Positions 31,371 to 39,571 of a DNA stretch of 64,000 bases are shown in pieces. This DNA comes from Bacterioplanoides sp965219715 (GTDB taxonomy: Bacteria; Pseudomonadota; Gammaproteobacteria; Pseudomonadales; Oceanobacteraceae): the NCBI RefSeq assembly GCF_965219715.1, contig NZ_OZ244785.1:4154001-4218000 (forward strand), in the 5' to 3' direction. The translations under genes were made by a program, and so were the position numbers. Every line of letters begins with the position of its first letter. The first letter of the stretch is position 1. The notes beneath the pieces were generated by a model. The model did no database searches and was not told the origin of the DNA. It worked only from the letters and a program-made list of their open reading frames with translations.

Positions 31371-33808
31371 GTTTAAGTTTGCACTTTATGCAACAACACG
31401 AGCGTTTTCAGCAGCAGGAAATTGAAGCACAGGCGCGCCAGCATCGCGAATTCGATAAAGACTTTGCCAGTTGGGCTGAAGGCGAAGGTGTTATAAAACA
31501 CCAGGCGACAACTCAACTGCAGGTTTTTGAGTTAGCTACGGCACTGGAAGAAGCCGGAATTAATAATAAAGCCGAATGTTATCAGAAGCTGCGTGCACTG
31601 GATCAGCTGACCAACCAGGCGATGTGGCTGGTGGTGCATATGACCTATGCCAAACATGTGTTTCTTGATGGTCGAGATTTGGCACCGGAAGATTTTAAGC
31701 GCGACCCTCAGGGGCATACCGGCGGATCATTAAATATGGTGCCCGCCTATGCTGCTTATCTGGCGGTAAACAGTATCACCGGTATTCATCGTGATTGGTT
31801 AATGGGTCAGGGTCACTGTGTGGCCGCAGTGGATGCATTACAGCTATTAACCGGAACGGCATTAGCGGATCGGAAAAAAGAATATCCGTTAACCGACCTT
31901 GGGCTCAGTCACTTTGTTCAGGATTTTTATAACTATCGTGTTCGTCCGGATGGCAAACCGTTATCGCCGCTGGGTTCTCACGTAAATCCTAATACCGCCG
32001 GAGCAAAAATAGAGGGTGGTTATTTAGGTTTTGCTGGCCTGCAATACGTGCATATGCCACAAGCTGGCGAGCGCCTGGTGGCATTTTTAAGTGACGGGGC
32101 ATTTGAAGAACAACGCGGCAGTGATTGGGCGGCACGTTGGTGGCGTGCTCAGGACTCGGGCCTGGTCAGTCCGATTATGATTGCTAATGGCCGACGTATT
32201 GATCAACGAACTACGGTTGCACAGCAGGGCGGTAGTGACTGGTTTATCGATCATCTGAAACATCAGGGCTTTGCTCCGTTTGTAATTGATGGACAAGATC
32301 CGGCAGCCTTTGTGTGTGCCATTTATTTTATGGAACAGCATTTACAGCATGCAGGTGACGCGGTCGAAAATGGTGAAGCCTGTTATCCGGTGCCGTTACC
32401 GTATTGTATTGCTGAGACCGTTAAAGGTTATGGTTTCCCCGGTGCCGGAACCAATGCGGCACACGGTTTGCCGCTAGGCAGTAATCCTCGTCGCGATAGT
32501 GATGCATTAAGTTTTTTCCATGCGGGTGCAAAAGCCTTGTGGCAACCGCAGGAACACTGGCAGTCGGCGGTACAGTTACTGACTCAGCCTAAGGTCCCCA
32601 TGTTACCGGTTGCTGTAACGATTAATCGTCAGGATCCTCAGTGGCAAAGTGATGCCATTGCACCGATGGCGGCCATCGATAATTATTTTGTCGACCTGGT
32701 GGAAGTAAATCCGGAATTAAAAGTTCGGGTGGGTAACCCGGATGAGTTACGTTCTAACCGGATGAGCCAGACTCTGGATTTATTAAAACACCGTGTAACG
32801 GATCCTGAAGAGGGGGTTGCTGAGTCTCTCGACGGCAAGGTCATTACCGCGTTGAATGAAGAAGCAATTGTCAGCGCCTGTCTGGCTAATCAGAGTGGTA
32901 TTAACATTGTGGTGTCGTACGAAGCGTTTGCCACCAAAATGTTAGGAGCCATTCGCCAGGCAATTATTTTTTCGCGCCATCAGAAAGAAGTGGGTGAACC
33001 TGCGCCCTGGCTGGGTCTTCCAATTGTTTCTACTTCCCACGTTTGGGAAAACGGTAAAAATGAACAGAGCCATCAGGACCCGAGTCTGGCTGAGAGCCTG
33101 ATGGGAGAAATGGCTGATATGTCGCGGGTGGTGTTCCCGGCGGATGGTAATTCCGCCATGGCGTGTCTCAAAGCCTGTTATGGCGATCTTGGTGTTGTCT
33201 GGAATATTGTCGCGCCGAAGTCGGTAATGCCTCAGGTATTTGATGCCAGACAGGCGGAAGCACTGATTCATGATGGTGCCGTATGTGTTCGTGGTCATTG
33301 TGGAGCTGATTTACAGCTGGTTGCTTGTGGTGCTTACCAGTTACAACAAGCCTTAAAAGCCAGCGATCGATTAAAAGAAAAAGGTGTCGCTCATTCGTTA
33401 ATTTATTTATTGGAGCCAGGACGCTTCCGCGCGCCGCGGGATGGTTATGAGGCTGAGATCATGGCGCCGTCTTCGGTGATGGAAACTCTGTTTCCGGCAC
33501 GGGTACAGCAGCGGGTGTTTATGTGTCATACCCGGCCAGAAGTTGTGCTGGGACACGCACGTATGCTTGATCTTGGGCCACAACGCAGTATTGCTCTGGG
33601 TTACGTCAATCAAGGTGGCACACTTGACGCTGATGGTCTGTTATTCGCCAATCGTTGTACCTGGGCAGATGCACTGGCAGCGCTGGCGAAGCTTGCCGGA
33701 GTCGAACCTACCGACTGGTTAAGCGCGGAAGAATGGGCCGCAATTTGTGGTCAGGGAGATCCGTACGACGTAATTCGACATCCTTATCCGCCAGAGGTGC
33801 AGGCGTAA
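31367..33808 (+). CDS. Divergent phosphoketolase-like thiamine-diphosphate protein
   Basis: 813 residues, the length of xylulose-5-phosphate/fructose-6-phosphate phosphoketolase. By hand comparison with the bifidobacterial enzyme (from memory) GHTGGSLN and GQGHCVAA keep the first two active-site His (117 and 150). IEGGYLG has Ile215 where the enzyme has His. VAFLSDGAFEEQ...IANGRRID replaces the ThDP/Mg motif, keeping the Asp and Asn. NAAHGLPLG keeps a His. TSHVW...SHQDP keeps His569 but has Lys564 where a second active-site His stands. Some relatives are named xylulose 5-phosphate 3-epimerase in databases (recollection). So ThDP chemistry is likely but a phosphoketolase reaction is not assured. 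Last gene of the coupled trio. Confidence 0.82.
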   Translation: MSLSLHFMQQHERFQQQEIEAQARQHREFDKDFASWAEGEGVIKHQATTQLQVFELATALEEAGINNKAECYQKLRALDQLTNQAMWLVVHMTYAKHVFLDGRDLAPEDFKRDPQGHTGGSLNMVPAYAAYLAVNSITGIHRDWLMGQGHCVAAVDALQLLTGTALADRKKEYPLTDLGLSHFVQDFYNYRVRPDGKPLSPLGSHVNPNTAGAKIEGGYLGFAGLQYVHMPQAGERLVAFLSDGAFEEQRGSDWAARWWRAQDSGLVSPIMIANGRRIDQRTTVAQQGGSDWFIDHLKHQGFAPFVIDGQDPAAFVCAIYFMEQHLQHAGDAVENGEACYPVPLPYCIAETVKGYGFPGAGTNAAHGLPLGSNPRRDSDALSFFHAGAKALWQPQEHWQSAVQLLTQPKVPMLPVAVTINRQDPQWQSDAIAPMAAIDNYFVDLVEVNPELKVRVGNPDELRSNRMSQTLDLLKHRVTDPEEGVAESLDGKVITALNEEAIVSACLANQSGINIVVSYEAFATKMLGAIRQAIIFSRHQKEVGEPAPWLGLPIVSTSHVWENGKNEQSHQDPSLAESLMGEMADMSRVVFPADGNSAMACLKACYGDLGVVWNIVAPKSVMPQVFDARQAEALIHDGAVCVRGHCGADLQLVACGAYQLQQALKASDRLKEKGVAHSLIYLLEPGRFRAPRDGYEAEIMAPSSVMETLFPARVQQRVFMCHTRPEVVLGHARMLDLGPQRSIALGYVNQGGTLDADGLLFANRCTWADALAALAKLAGVEPTDWLSAEEWAAICGQGDPYDVIRHPYPPEVQA

Positions 33809-33886
33809 CAGACTGGATGGCTTGGCTTCACCTTCTGTCCGGGATAAATTAATGGAGATAGCAGGTTCAAAGAGTGAGTAGAGCGT

Positions 33887-34348
33887 ATGTTGCGGTTAAC
33901 ACTGGTGGTTGTTGGATTGCTGGCTGCCACAGCCAGTGCAGAAATGTACAAGTGGGTTGATAAAGACGGCAAGCAGCACTTTGGTGACGCTGTACCGGTG
34001 GAATATCAGCAACAGGCAGTGCCTGTGAAGCAGGCCGCGCAACCAACCCGAGAGCAACAGGCTGAAGCTGCCAGTGCAGCATCCCGTACAAAAGCATTGG
34101 CGGAAGAATATGACTATCGTCACCAGACCCAACAAGCAGAGCTGCGTGAAAAAAGAAAGGCGGCAGAGCAAGCGGCAACAGAAAAAAAGAAACGTAAACA
34201 GACCAATGATAAAAGTTGTGAGGCGCGGCTGAAGCGCTATCACGAAAGTGCTGAATGTTTTAATCAATACCGCAATGCCAATGGCTCATTAAAAGCGGCG
34301 GCTTATGAAAAATGTAAGGACGTTGAAGCGCCGGAAGACTGTCTCTGA
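33887..34348 (+). CDS. Secreted DUF4124 domain protein
   Basis: 153 residues. Signal peptide MLRLTLVVVGLLAATASA, then the DUF4124 core EMYKWVDKDGKQHFGDAVP, a short WxDxxGxxxFxD motif found in many proteobacterial envelope proteins. A charged helical stretch rich in Ala/Glu/Lys/Gln follows (about 50-110), and the C-terminal part has four Cys (CEARL, ECFNQ, KCKD, EDCL) that could form disulfides in the periplasm. It is 78 bases after the phosphoketolase-like gene and may be read through, but functional linkage is not evident. Ends at a bidirectional terminator. Confidence 0.85.
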   Translation: MLRLTLVVVGLLAATASAEMYKWVDKDGKQHFGDAVPVEYQQQAVPVKQAAQPTREQQAEAASAASRTKALAEEYDYRHQTQQAELREKRKAAEQAATEKKKRKQTNDKSCEARLKRYHESAECFNQYRNANGSLKAAAYEKCKDVEAPEDCL

Positions 34349-34380
34349 ATTTGTATGAAATTTTACGGATTCATCTGAAA

Positions 34381-34407
34381 AACAAGAGCCCGAACCGGGC
34401 TCTTGTT
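34381..34407. terminator. Bidirectional terminator
   Basis: AACAAGAGCCCG pairs perfectly with CGGGCTCTTGTT around a 3-base loop, between convergent genes. A-run on the left gives the T-run for the minus-strand gene; on the right T content is moderate. Confidence 0.85.
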
Positions 34408-34415
34408 GTATTCAA

Positions 34416-36053
34416 TTAACGTAATTTACGACGCCATTTCTGATTGTTGTTTCCGTGGCATCCCCATACTCCGGCTTTGCCTTCGTTGCGGAATAAATCC
34501 AGGCATTGGTTGAATTGGCGGTTTTTGATTTGCTCGCCGCTCCAATACCACTTCTGGTTCGTCGCATTGGAGCAATTAGTTAATCCTGTCAGACGATTAC
34601 CACCACTGGTGTATAAGCATAAGCCCGATTCGATATGACGAATGTGCTCACTACCTTCTTCGTGTAGCCATTTATCGGCATTGGCACAGTCGCTCACTGC
34701 CACCTGATTGCCTGAACGATGAATACAGCGATTATTATCTTTGTTCTGATATTGCATTAATGCTTCGCTTACCTGATAGCCACTGGCAATATTCAGAGTG
34801 GTTGATCCCACCGAATAAGGCTGATTGCTGCTGTTAAACGTCATGCGTTTAATGGTCATATTGTCGCCGTCAATATCGACATCAACAAAAGCTTTAAACA
34901 GAGCGGCACCGGCTACAACATTTAATATTGAAGCAGGACCTTTGTTTGTACCGGATGGGCGTGGAACGGTGAAATGCCACTGGCTGGTCGGATAACGATG
35001 GCTGTGGCCAGAAAAAATAGCCACGACGTTATAACCGTCAATTGCTTCCCACATCTTCAGGCGTTGCCCGGCCGTCCACCAACCGTTTGAAAATCCATCA
35101 AAGCCATAATGAGACATCAGAATAACCGGACGACCACTGTTACCTACATGCTCTCTTAAATCGTTTTTCAGGAAATTCAGACTGTTGTACGGACTGATAT
35201 GCTCGAATCTATCGCTTGAGGTATTAGGGCGCGGCTCATTGGCGATAAAAGTACCGAGTTGTACCACGTGTACATCCTGCCAGTCCCATGAATATAAGCC
35301 ACCATCACGCTGCTCTTTTTGCAGCAGATTGTTTCTTTGATGATTGATCGAATCCATGATGTCACCCGGAGAGACACAGGAGCTGAGTAATGGGCAGGCT
35401 AATCGCTGATACCAGGTTGGATCTTCATCATCATGGTTACCCATGCCTTCGTACAGGTAGTCACGGATACGCCAGGTCGCATTCTCGAAAAATTCGCGCT
35501 CGTCTTTACGTGAATTCTGGGTTAAATCACCGGCAATCATTAAGCCACGAATATCACTGGCGGATTTAATCATATCGGCCATGACTGACAGAGTGGTATT
35601 CGCTACCTGATTTCTTGGGTGGTTGCCGTTGTCGTATTGAGGATCTGCAGTTGCCAAAAAGCGCACATTGCGCTGGTTATTACTGACCTGAACCGGATTA
35701 ACTTCGCGGCTACTGCCATTAACGTTATAACCGTGACATTGCAGATACCCTTCACTGTAACGTACCCGTACATGGCCGCCAGCCTGGAAATTAACCTTAC
35801 AGCGAAAATCCAGACTGTCGATTTTAATGTTGGCGGTCAGTACCTGATAGCGATCGCCACCGGGATTACAGTCGGTATTTGACCAATGACAAGATTTAGC
35901 GTTACCCGGATTAACGGTTTGTTTAAAATCAGACGAGCCATCAATATCGACATAATACGACTGATCTTTGAGGTCGTTATAAAACGAGAAGCTGTGAGCA
36001 TTAAATGCGGCAGCCAGAAGTGCTGGTAGCAATAGCGTTTTTTTCAGAGTCAT
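34416..36053 (-). CDS. Secreted calcineurin-like phosphoesterase with ricin-type lectin tail
   Basis: 545 residues. Signal peptide MTLKKTLLLPALLAAAFNAHS. A small N-terminal domain (about 22-125) has three or more Cys. The metallophosphoesterase core (about 130-400) has FLATADPQYD (metal Asp), IAGDLTQNS, GMGNHDDED, LMSHYGFDG and FSGHSHR in the calcineurin order. The C-terminal beta-trefoil (about 425-545) resembles ricin-B: NRCIHRSGNQVAVSDC, LCLYTSGGNRLTGLTNCSN, NQKWYWSGEQI, QCLDLF and NNQKWR, with the QxW signature. The layout suggests an exported nucleotidase, phosphatase or sphingomyelinase-like enzyme targeted to glycans. The substrate is unknown. Monocistronic. Confidence 0.88.
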   Translation of the reverse strand: MTLKKTLLLPALLAAAFNAHSFSFYNDLKDQSYYVDIDGSSDFKQTVNPGNAKSCHWSNTDCNPGGDRYQVLTANIKIDSLDFRCKVNFQAGGHVRVRYSEGYLQCHGYNVNGSSREVNPVQVSNNQRNVRFLATADPQYDNGNHPRNQVANTTLSVMADMIKSASDIRGLMIAGDLTQNSRKDEREFFENATWRIRDYLYEGMGNHDDEDPTWYQRLACPLLSSCVSPGDIMDSINHQRNNLLQKEQRDGGLYSWDWQDVHVVQLGTFIANEPRPNTSSDRFEHISPYNSLNFLKNDLREHVGNSGRPVILMSHYGFDGFSNGWWTAGQRLKMWEAIDGYNVVAIFSGHSHRYPTSQWHFTVPRPSGTNKGPASILNVVAGAALFKAFVDVDIDGDNMTIKRMTFNSSNQPYSVGSTTLNIASGYQVSEALMQYQNKDNNRCIHRSGNQVAVSDCANADKWLHEEGSEHIRHIESGLCLYTSGGNRLTGLTNCSNATNQKWYWSGEQIKNRQFNQCLDLFRNEGKAGVWGCHGNNNQKWRRKLR

Positions 36054-36133
36054 AGCGAGTTTCTTATAATACGTTGTTGGTTTTGGGTTATTTATTATTG
36101 TGAGAATAAAGTAGCATGATGGTAACTCAGTAA

Positions 36134-36709
36134 TTGAAATTTCTCGGGCAAAAACAGGCCGTGTCTATATCGAAAAAAGCTCAGATGTTCACTTGGCTCG
36201 TAATGTTCCTTTGTACGACCTGGATTGCGTCAGATTTCTTTTCTCCGGAGGAAAAGGCCGCATCGGCGGAAGGCCTGCTTAAAGCGGCTGTTCTGGAAGC
36301 TGTACCTGACTTCGCAGTTAAAGAAAAAATTGCAACCGCTTGTCAAACTGCGGCAGGTGTATGGCAGGACCTGGAGTCGCAGCTGAAAGCGATACCGAAA
36401 GATCAGCAGCCCGCTTTTATCAATGACGTTATGCTTCATTATCAGGAAAAAGGTTGTGTTGTCAGTCAGGAACTGAAACTGGCCATCAATATCTTTTGGC
36501 GCGTTGAGGAATTTGATTCAGCTTTGCTGCCAGCTGCTTTGACTGAGAACCGGGAGTTTGCCGCAGAAGAAAAATATCGCCGGTATCAGGCCCAACTCAA
36601 AGATTTGCCAGCGGTTGTTGAGCGGAGTTTATTGCCAGGAGAGAGCTACGATCAGGTTTATGCGCGTGAGCTAAACCGAGTATACGAGGAGGTTTTCTCA
36701 GGCCGCTAG
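36134..36709 (+). CDS. Hypothetical protein with N-terminal membrane anchor
   Basis: 191 residues if the TTG at 36134 is used. Candidates GTG (at about 36162) or ATG at 36185 (MFTWLVMFLCTTWIASDFF) are equally possible, since no start has a clear SD. One hydrophobic segment (MFTWLVMFLCTTWIASDFF) anchors it; the rest is helical and charged, with three Cys. Not recognised. It faces the ODP-type gene convergently and has no obvious partner. Confidence 0.6.
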   Translation: MKFLGQKQAVSISKKAQMFTWLVMFLCTTWIASDFFSPEEKAASAEGLLKAAVLEAVPDFAVKEKIATACQTAAGVWQDLESQLKAIPKDQQPAFINDVMLHYQEKGCVVSQELKLAINIFWRVEEFDSALLPAALTENREFAAEEKYRRYQAQLKDLPAVVERSLLPGESYDQVYARELNRVYEEVFSGR

Positions 36710-36736
36710 TAGTAACTAACGGCCTGAAACAGCGCG

Positions 36737-37471
36737 TTATTTAATGGCAACCCCGACAGGAAGTTGTTCAAACCAATCGAGAAATTCACCAACATAAGGT
36801 GGCTTAAACAGTCGACCGTGTTGTGGGGCCATAATATCAATATCCAGATTTCTCACCCGGCGTACCCAATCGAGTTTTGCCTCGTTTGATGGCATCCAGC
36901 GTTGGTGGAATTTACGCATCTTCTGCGAATGGCTGCTCATATTATCGACCCACAGAGGCGCATCAACCGGCTCAAGTGCAGCACCAACGTCACCACTCAT
37001 CAGAATTTTGGCTTTCGGGTCATAAACGTGGAAATTACCGGATGAATGCAGGTAATGGGCCGGAACAAAATTCAGCTGAATTTTATTCAGGGTTAAGGTC
37101 AGGCCTTCATCAGGAATAGCGCAATATTCAATTCGCTCCATACCAAAATGACGAATAAAGCTCTCCCATAACCAGGGGGAATACAGTTTAGCGTTAGGCA
37201 ATGCCTGATCCCATAAACCCAGCGACGAAATAATGTCAGGGTCCTGGTGGGAGGCAAACAGATGGGTGATCTGTTCTGCCGGAACAAACTTTAAAACCGC
37301 AGAGAGCATGGGGGCGAATAACTCAATGCCACCTGGATCGAGCAAAATCGCCTGATTGCCACTCTGAATCAGATATTGGTTGGTATCGATAATACCTTCG
37401 GCTTTATCAGGATCGCGGCCAAACATAATCCAGCGATGATCGCCATCTTCATAAATCGTAGTCGCTAACAT
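36737..37471 (-). CDS. ODP-type oxygen-binding di-iron protein (MBL fold)
   Basis: 244 residues with the flavodiiron/ODP metallo-beta-lactamase fold without a flavodoxin domain. Elements: NQYLIQSGNQAILLDPGGIELF, FASHQDPDIISSLGLW (HxDxD-like metal site with His-Gln-Asp-Pro-Asp), PAHYLHSSGNFHVYDPKAKILMSGDVGAA (second site) and MAPQHGRLF (final His). ODP of Treponema denticola is an oxygen/iron sensor encoded with chemotaxis genes. Here the gene follows, 26 bases away, a coiled-coil protein resembling an MCP fragment, which suggests a small sensing unit. Enzymatic oxygen reduction is the alternative. Confidence 0.85.
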   Translation of the reverse strand: MLATTIYEDGDHRWIMFGRDPDKAEGIIDTNQYLIQSGNQAILLDPGGIELFAPMLSAVLKFVPAEQITHLFASHQDPDIISSLGLWDQALPNAKLYSPWLWESFIRHFGMERIEYCAIPDEGLTLTLNKIQLNFVPAHYLHSSGNFHVYDPKAKILMSGDVGAALEPVDAPLWVDNMSSHSQKMRKFHQRWMPSNEAKLDWVRRVRNLDIDIMAPQHGRLFKPPYVGEFLDWFEQLPVGVAIK

Positions 37472-37497
37472 AGCGGGGTCCTTTTTCTGATGAGGTG

Positions 37498-38082
37498 CTA
37501 GCGCTGGCTTAGCAGGCTGCGGGCTTTGCTCAGGTGTGCACGAATTTTATCGGCGGTGTCGGTAATATTATTTGCGATCACTTCCAGCTGGCCGCGAAAT
37601 TCCTCGGCGGAAGAGGCTTCTACTTTACTGGAGGTAGCAATCAGATTGGCGGTACGAATGTGTTTATCGCCTTCCTCCAGCTGTTGCTCCAGCTCACGCA
37701 AACCGCGCTGTAAGTTTTGCGCTAATTGTTCATTTTCGGCGAAGCAGGCTTCCATAGCGCCATTGAGAGACTGACAGTGTTCACTGTGTTGCTGGGCAAT
37801 CCAATGGAACTTATCGGCCGCCATGGACGAGCGCCACAGAGACACAGCTTGCTGCGATAATTTTTCGGACACACCGTTAATGTATTGAGATTGTCTGATG
37901 ATGTCGGAAGCCAATTCATCAATAAAATGGGTGATGGCTTTAAAGCCAACGGTTTTTGAGCCAGCGCGAACAGCCAGTGCCCGGGCGTTTTTGGCGGTTA
38001 ATGCCAGGCCTTTTGCTTCCAGCATGGCTTGGTGTAATTCAGCAGCGATGCTGGCTGCTGTTACAAATATCGGCGTACTCAT
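37498..38082 (-). CDS. Soluble coiled-coil protein, MCP-like fragment
   Basis: 194 residues, almost wholly helical (SEKLSQQAVSLWRSS, LAQNLQRGLRELEQQLEEG, FRGQLEVIANNITDTADKIRAHLSKARSLL). The middle GSKTVGFKAITHFIDELASDI may form a bundle. The pattern recalls the four-helix signalling part of chemoreceptors, but the conserved CheA/CheW-binding tip is absent, there is no TM helix and no sensor domain. ATG at 38082 is chosen since AGGAA lies 7 bases before it. Co-transcribed with the ODP gene downstream. It may be the transducer for that oxygen sensor; that is inference. Confidence 0.72.
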   Translation of the reverse strand: MSTPIFVTAASIAAELHQAMLEAKGLALTAKNARALAVRAGSKTVGFKAITHFIDELASDIIRQSQYINGVSEKLSQQAVSLWRSSMAADKFHWIAQQHSEHCQSLNGAMEACFAENEQLAQNLQRGLRELEQQLEEGDKHIRTANLIATSSKVEASSAEEFRGQLEVIANNITDTADKIRAHLSKARSLLSQR

Positions 38083-38177
38083 CTGCTTTTCCTGTTGTGG
38101 AATCCGTCGTTTTGCCGGTCCATTTTTACTGATCAAGTATAGAAGGCTTTTACCAGCTTGCTGCTGTATCGCCGATT

Positions 38178-39431
38178 TTATGAAGTCGGTAGCTCGGTAC
38201 CTGCTGCATTGGTTTTCAGCCAGCCACGTACCCGACGTTTCAGCGCCTGGTGTTGTTGGCTGGACAGATCCGGACCATCGACATAAATCTGGCGATAACT
38301 GTTACGCTGACGATGTCTCATCATGCCCGCCCTGCGTTTGTTATCGGCCGGATTCAGAGTATTTAATTCAGTCACCAGATCGAGAACCGGAATTTCTAAC
38401 TGCTGCAGTTGCTGTTCCAGATAAAGCTGGTTATCGGTATTTTGCACCGGATCGACCAATATAAGCGCCAGACCACGTAAATCCTGATCATCGGCCAGCT
38501 TTAGCTGTTGTTGGTTATTGAGAAAATCGATTGCCCAGGAAGCGCTGGTACCGTTGGCGATCACGACCAGATTAAACTGACCGCGACTGTTGAGATAATT
38601 AATCCCGGCGGTCAGGCGTAAACGCATTTGTTGCTGGTAACGCTGCTGTGGTGTCTGGCTCGAGTCTTGTGCTGGGGTTGTTGTGTCTGGCTGGGTACTG
38701 GCTACTTCTGGCAGGCCGGTGAGACGTGGCAATGCCGGTTCGTTATCCGTCAGGGTTTGCTCTTCTGCCGGTTCGCTTTTGCCGCTGGCGGCAATACCTG
38801 TGCCGTCGCTTTCTTCTGCAACCAGCGTTGTTTCTTCTGAGTTGTCACCGGCCTGGTTTGGTTCTGTATCTTCCGGTGTTTGTTCAGCCTGGTCGGCATC
38901 ACTGTCTGACTGAGCATCATAAGACGGGCGGGGTGGTAACAAAGCTGATGGCTGATCCGGTAATTCAATCGCCAGCGTTGCCCAGCCGTAATCCGGTAAA
39001 TATTCGCGCAATGGCCCGGTTACTGCCGGCCAGTGACTGTGTTGCTGGTTATCATGCAGAATCAAAATTCCACCCTGAGGTCTGCCAGCGGTTTCCTGTA
39101 AAAACAAGCCATGAAAAGGTGTATCTCCGGCTACCAGCTGCACCACTTCACGTTGGCGCTGGTAGAGGCTGAGGTGGTTAATCACCGATGAATGTCGGTT
39201 GATGTCGGGTTGTGGTGAACTGCGTTCGATAACGACGGTTGTTTCATTGCTGGAGTCTTGTTGTTCGTCGCTTTGTGCATCGTTGGCAGAGCCTTCCGTC
39301 GTTGTTTCTGTTGTGTCGCTTGCCTCTGTTTGAGTGCTGCTTGTGGCTTCGTCTTCTGCGATGACGGTCAGTGGCGTCAATAAAAAGGTAAACAGCAACA
39401 ATGCGACGCTGAAGTTTGACGGAAATGGCAT
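38178..39431 (-). CDS. DUF3530 family protein (alpha/beta-hydrolase-like)
   Basis: 417 residues. Signal peptide MPFPSNFSVALLLFTFLLTPLTVIAED, then a long acidic Thr/Ser/Glu linker, and the DUF3530 domain (about 105-417). Motifs: FHGLFLQETAGRPQGGILILHDNQQHSHWPAV, ATLAIELPD, a second low-complexity acidic Glu/Gln/Thr-rich insert (about 190-270) and VVIANGTSASWAIDFL in the nucleophile-elbow position. The expected Gly-x-Ser-x-Gly is replaced by NGTSAS, so hydrolase activity is doubtful. The inserts are unusually long for the family. ATG at 39431 begins the signal peptide. It diverges from rpe. Confidence 0.82.
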   Translation of the reverse strand: MPFPSNFSVALLLFTFLLTPLTVIAEDEATSSTQTEASDTTETTTEGSANDAQSDEQQDSSNETTVVIERSSPQPDINRHSSVINHLSLYQRQREVVQLVAGDTPFHGLFLQETAGRPQGGILILHDNQQHSHWPAVTGPLREYLPDYGWATLAIELPDQPSALLPPRPSYDAQSDSDADQAEQTPEDTEPNQAGDNSEETTLVAEESDGTGIAASGKSEPAEEQTLTDNEPALPRLTGLPEVASTQPDTTTPAQDSSQTPQQRYQQQMRLRLTAGINYLNSRGQFNLVVIANGTSASWAIDFLNNQQQLKLADDQDLRGLALILVDPVQNTDNQLYLEQQLQQLEIPVLDLVTELNTLNPADNKRRAGMMRHRQRNSYRQIYVDGPDLSSQQHQALKRRVRGWLKTNAAGTELPTS

Positions 39432-39571
39432 AGTGCAGGCCTGTGATAAATGCGGTTTTCTGACAAAAGCAAAAGATGTACCCATCTGACCATGGCGTCT
39501 TGCTGCAATCACCCGGCGCAACACGTACAATGCGAACCTGATAATTAAGACCGACATTACCGGATTCGCTC

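Noticed and set aside
31367..33808. Plain xylulose-5-phosphate phosphoketolase assignment
   Set aside because: Two active-site His positions appear replaced and the ThDP signature is altered, so only a family-level call is made.
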